A stretch of DNA of 64,000 nucleotides from Luteibacter aegosomatissinici (GTDB lineage: Bacteria > Pseudomonadota > Gammaproteobacteria > Xanthomonadales > Rhodanobacteraceae), in the NCBI RefSeq assembly GCF_023078495.1, contig NZ_CP095742.1, forward strand, positions 4,030,001-4,094,000, written 5' to 3'. Numbering within the stretch: the first letter of the stretch is position 1; the number at the start of each line of letters is the position of its first letter. Position numbers and translations under genes: made by a program. This document shows positions 61,070 to 64,000 of the stretch, one piece after another. Below the pieces are notes generated by a model. That model saw nothing but the letters and a program-made list of their open reading frames with translations. It was not told where the DNA came from and searched no databases.

Positions 61070-62596
61070 TCAGCCTTCTGGCATGTCGTCTCCGGGCTCA
61101 TCCGCCAACGCTTCCGGATCTCGTGCCAGCGCCTGCTTCGCAAAATCTTCGATCAGGTCAAAGGCTTTGGTTTCGACGCGGCTACCGAATTGCTCGCGTC
61201 GCCGCTTCGACACCGCACCTTGCTGCTCAAGGGCACCGCGGATGAGCACGGCCAGGTCGCTACCGCGGATATCGACAAGCTCATTGACCTTGCGGCTGAC
61301 AAAGTCGTAGCGCTCAAGGTATTCGACGTTGGTGCGCAACTCGACGGCCAGGGCTTGCTCAGCCATCTGGTAAGTAAACTCTACCGCGCGCGTCGCGTCC
61401 CAATAGCGATACAACTCCAGGCCATCGCTGCCCAGGTACTCGAATTCAAAGTCGTCGCCATCCAGCCAGGTCACGTTCCAACGCTCACGCGCAGGCACGG
61501 AGAACGCCTTGAGTGCATCAAGGTATTCGTTTTCGTGCTTCTTCATGGCAACGGATATGGGAAGGATCAGCCCGCTGTTCAGTGCGCCTGACTGGCACAA
61601 GGCGTGATGGATAAGAAAGCGGCTGAGCCTTCCGTTTCCGTCCATGAAAGGATGGATGAAAACGAAGCCGAACGCGCTGATGGCTCCCGCGATGATCGGA
61701 TCGATCGCGGCAGGCATCGCGTTCGCGAAGGACATCATCTCGGCCATCAGGTCGCCGACCGCGCCGGGCGGTGGCGGAACGTAAGTGACGCCTGCCGCGC
61801 CTGGAAGTGAGTTCGCCAGGTAGTTCTGCTCAATCCGAAACCCCAGGGCCCGGTCCAGCACGTTCGAAATGGTGGCCTGCTGCAGGTCGGTGAGGTACGC
61901 CTCGGTGAGCGGGTTCTCCTTGTGGGCAGCGTGTAGCAGCGCGACGAACGCCGCTTGCCGTTGTTCGCTGGGCACTTCGTTTTCGATGGCAAAGCTTGAG
62001 CGGGTCTCACTGAGGTAGGCGAAGCTCAGCGCTCGCTCCCTGACGGCCCCGGTCAGGCCCTCTGCGTACGCGCGCACGCGCCCAGGCAAGTCGGATGCCA
62101 TCGCGCGCTCGATCAGTGGCGTACGCGAAACGGTGGCACACCAGCGCGTCGTCCCAAGTCCGTTCCAGCGGACCCGCCAAAAGGGCATGGACGCGGCGCC
62201 CGGCACCGTCACGTAGCGCTTCGGGTCGAAAATATCGACGACGGCACCGGTAGCTACGGGCGCTCCTTCAAGCCGCCGCCCATGCGCCTCTTCCCAGAAG
62301 AAGCCGAGCTGGCGCGTGTACTGACCCGAGGGCGTGCGGGTAACTTCGGCCAGCACATCGTTCCCGGAGACCTTGCGCATGGCCTCCATGAGCAAGGCCA
62401 GCTCCATGTCTTCATGCTTGAGGGCGAAAAGCAGGTGGTCGACGGGGTGGTCGGATTTCGGAGCAATCCGCGCCGGCACCGCCAGATGGTCCACGTTTCG
62501 CTCAAGGCGGGTCGTAGGCTTGATAAGAGCGGGTCGGGAAGGATCGAACGCCGACAGCCCCAACTTTTCTTTAAGAAATGCGTACCCGACCGACAT
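61070..62596 (-). CDS. Fic family protein, class II (N-terminal inhibitory helix)
   Basis: 508 residues from MSVGYAFLKEKLG; an upstream ATG at 62659 adds Lys/Cys-rich text of low likelihood. The catalytic Fic loop HPFMDGNGR (His315 to Arg323) is perfect. The inhibitory motif S-x3-E-N is at Ser201-FAI-Glu205-Asn206 (SSFAIENE), in front of the Fic core, which defines class II. The N-terminal 190 residues resemble the extended domain of similar standalone Fic proteins, and the C-terminal part (about 395-508) may be a winged-helix tail. It would AMPylate proteins when the inhibitory Glu is displaced; the target is unknown. No adjacent antitoxin gene. Confidence 0.93.
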   Translation of the reverse strand: MSVGYAFLKEKLGLSAFDPSRPALIKPTTRLERNVDHLAVPARIAPKSDHPVDHLLFALKHEDMELALLMEAMRKVSGNDVLAEVTRTPSGQYTRQLGFFWEEAHGRRLEGAPVATGAVVDIFDPKRYVTVPGAASMPFWRVRWNGLGTTRWCATVSRTPLIERAMASDLPGRVRAYAEGLTGAVRERALSFAYLSETRSSFAIENEVPSEQRQAAFVALLHAAHKENPLTEAYLTDLQQATISNVLDRALGFRIEQNYLANSLPGAAGVTYVPPPPGAVGDLMAEMMSFANAMPAAIDPIIAGAISAFGFVFIHPFMDGNGRLSRFLIHHALCQSGALNSGLILPISVAMKKHENEYLDALKAFSVPARERWNVTWLDGDDFEFEYLGSDGLELYRYWDATRAVEFTYQMAEQALAVELRTNVEYLERYDFVSRKVNELVDIRGSDLAVLIRGALEQQGAVSKRRREQFGSRVETKAFDLIEDFAKQALARDPEALADEPGDDMPEG

Positions 62597-62616
62597 TTTT
62601 TTGTCTCTGGCTGTGA

Positions 62617-62743
62617 TTTCTTTACAAAATCGACATTTCGGCGATTTTTCTTTACACACCCAGAAACGTCAAGCGGTCAAAAGTCGTCAAAAGCCGCCAT
62701 CCAGTCGCTTTTTTCCTACGCCGCCTGCTTTTTCTTTACAAAA
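62617..62743. repeat. Short direct repeats in the AT-rich region upstream of the fic gene
   Basis: TTTCTTTACAAAA at 62617 and 62731 and TTTCTTTACAC at 62647, with TTTTTTC(C)TACG at about 62709 and 62760. Possible operator or leftover of acquired DNA. AT-rich beside very GC-rich surroundings. Confidence 0.5.
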
Positions 62744-62842
62744 CGGGCTTTTGATCAACTTTTTTTCTACGTGAACCCTGTCCCCGCCGATCCACGCAAA
62801 ACCCGGCGAAAGCAGATTTCTTAGTCCTGGTGCTCAGGATAC

Positions 62843-63211
62843 GGCTCGCCTTCGGCCTCGCGGGGCTCGGCTTCGCCATCGCGTTCCACACTTGAACCTC
62901 GAGTCAGCGAGCCTTCGCCGCCCACCCTCGCATCGATGCCGCGGCTGCGCCGCCGTGTCTTTGATTCGCGCACAAGGTGCGCTCCTACAACCGCGGCTCC
63001 GTCAGTCGGCAATGGCCCAGTACGATCAAAGGCTGGCCTTCGGCCGCGAACCGGGTGCCGTGAGGGGCTTTTCGACGAGACATCCGTGTCTCGTCAAAAA
63101 GGAACGGCCATCCATGGCCGTCCCCCCTGCGGGGCTGTTCCTTCCCGTCCCCCTCGCCTCCGAAACTCGCCTCGAGGGTGGGCGCCGAAGACTCGTTTGG
63201 TCACTGAGGTG
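62843..63211 (+). repeat. Left arm of a large imperfect inverted repeat
   Basis: About 369 bp that matches the reverse complement of 63519-63886 with scattered differences. Contains a minus REP unit (62963-62991), then hairpins GACGAGACA-TCCG-TGTCTCGTC (63074-63095) and ACGGCCAT-CC-ATGGCCGT (63104-63121). Confidence 0.85.
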
Positions 63212-63273
63212 AATTGGCAGGAGAGCTGGGGCGTGGCGCGATGCATGCCCCCGCCAAGCGCCACGCAACGCCC

Positions 63274-63371
63274 TGTAGGAGCCCACCCTGTGGGCGACAT
63301 CTTTTCGCGAGCACGCCACAGGCCCTGCTGCGGTAAGGCGAAAGCTGTCGCGCGCAGGGCGCGCTCCTACA
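63274..63371. repeat. REP inverted pair in the centre of the large inverted repeat
   Basis: Plus unit of GCCCAC type (from 63274) and minus unit of GCGCGC type (to 63371), so the two arms belong to different stem types. Confidence 0.85.
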
Positions 63372-63518
63372 CAGAGCGGGTCACCGCATGGCCTCTGGTT
63401 GACAGGCGCACCGGCTTGGCGCAACGAACGGCGCACCGAACGGCGCACCGCGTGAACGCATGCCGAGACAAGGCGTGTCGTACCACCACGCCAGGCGTAC
63501 CGGCTCGCCCATCAACCC

Positions 63519-63886
63519 ACCTCATGGGTCAAAAGAGCCCTCGGTGCCCGCCCTCGAGGCGAGTTTCGGAGGCGAGGCCGACGGGAGGGAATAGCCCGCA
63601 GAGGGACGGCCATGGATGGCCGTTCCTTTTTGACGAGACACGGATGTCTCGTCGAAAAGCCCCTCACGGCGGCCGGTTCGCGGCCGTAGGCCAACCTTTG
63701 ATAGTACTTGCCCATCGCGGGCTGACGGAGCGGCGGTTGTAGGAGCGCACCTTGTGCGCGAATCGAAGACACGGCGGCGCCGCCGCGGCATCGACGCGAG
63801 GGTGGGCACCGAGGGCTCTTCGCCCCAAGGCTCAGGTGTAAAACGCGATGGCGTAAGCCGAGCCCCCGCGAGGCCGAAGGCGAGCC
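63519..63886 (-). repeat. Right arm of the large imperfect inverted repeat
   Basis: Carries the mirrored hairpins at 63606-63623 and 63632-63653 and a REP unit at 63736-63770. The bounds are GGCTCGCC (outer) and CACCTCA-type (inner). No convincing gene lies in 62820-63900. Confidence 0.85.
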
Positions 63887-63902
63887 TTATCGGGCAGACA
63901 TA

Positions 63903-63929
63903 AAAAAACCCGGCTTTCGCCGGGTTTTT
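63903..63929. terminator. Terminator after secA, bidirectional form
   Basis: AAAAACCCGGC-TTTC-GCCGGGTTTTT, symmetric on both strands. It lies right after the secA stop on the minus strand. Confidence 0.93.
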
Positions 63930-63930
63930 A

Positions 63931-64000
63931 TCAGGTCAGCTGACCGTGGCAGTGCTTGTACTTCTTGCCCGAGCCGCAGGGGCATGGATCGTTGCGGCCG
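63931..64000 (-). CDS. secA: SecA, C-terminal zinc-binding end (5' part outside window)
   Basis: The last 22 codons read GRNDPCPCGSGKKYKHCHG then QLT and stop. This is the SEC-C metal-binding tail (CxC...CH) of SecA, which contacts SecB and zinc. Other SEC-C proteins share it, but the closeness of the full tail and the position at the very C-terminus make SecA the best call. Confidence 0.85.
   Translation of the reverse strand, partial: GRNDPCPCGSGKKYKHCHGQLT

Noticed and set aside
62821-63012. Short Arg/Glu-rich frame in the inverted repeat
   Set aside because: Translation of repeat DNA without ribosome site; mirrored frames occur in the other arm.

Overview
The window is a high-GC stretch of a gammaproteobacterial chromosome. 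The operon order lptD-surA-pdxA-rsmA-apaG-apaH, sucCD next to pilSR, an Oar-type TonB receptor and abundant GTAG-headed REP hairpins all point to the Xanthomonadales, most likely the Rhodanobacteraceae (Luteibacter/Dyella-like). This assignment is inferred from gene content only. I saw no tRNA, rRNA, CRISPR array, transposase or phage gene.

1-12.6 kb looks like one functional block for scavenging murein or other D-amino-acid peptides. On the minus strand are a transglutaminase-like enzyme, an Oar-type TonB receptor and an M19 dipeptidase fused in frame to a serine beta-lactamase/DD-peptidase-like domain, which runs off the left edge. Divergently on the plus strand are a DUF819 permease, an NlpC/P60 endopeptidase, an enolase-superfamily dipeptide epimerase, an RpiR-type regulator, a YkuD-type protein and a DadA-like FAD oxidoreductase.

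12.6-13.3 kb is a gene-free gap between convergent genes. It holds four copies of a DnaA-box module with invariant internal spacing (0, +12, +23, +37 in reverse orientation), interspersed with REP elements. This is the most unusual feature of the window.

13.3-18.8 kb carries sucCD on the minus strand and the type IV pilus two-component system pilSR on the plus strand. 18.8-21.6 kb is an accessory patch of small hypotheticals, including a truncated paralogue next to an intact copy. 21.6-25.4 kb is a three-gene phosphorelay with no DNA-binding output domain.

25.6-32.7 kb is a mannoside-use locus: GH92 alpha-mannosidase, LacI regulator, FucP-type permease, AGE-family isomerase and PfkB kinase. 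Together they would take released mannose through fructose to fructose-6-phosphate.

32.8-50.6 kb holds Ku, an S15/CocE hydrolase, a small lipoprotein, an EamA exporter, an aminotransferase with a probably leaderless promoter, an aldo-keto reductase with a divergent LysR gene, a MarR gene with two operator-like palindromes facing an FAD monooxygenase, an epoxide hydrolase, a DJ-1/PfpI protein, two small genes, ssb with an MFS exporter, ispB and a dienelactone hydrolase. 50.8-61.0 kb is housekeeping: two UbiH-family hydroxylases, a PduO-type adenosyltransferase and the lptD-apaH run.

61.1-64.0 kb has a class II Fic protein with an AT-rich repeat-bearing upstream region, a roughly 370-bp imperfect inverted repeat around a REP doublet, and the 3' end of secA. 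REP hairpins of three stem-compensated types recur throughout, usually as inverted pairs at gene ends; some lie inside reading frames or supply stop codons.
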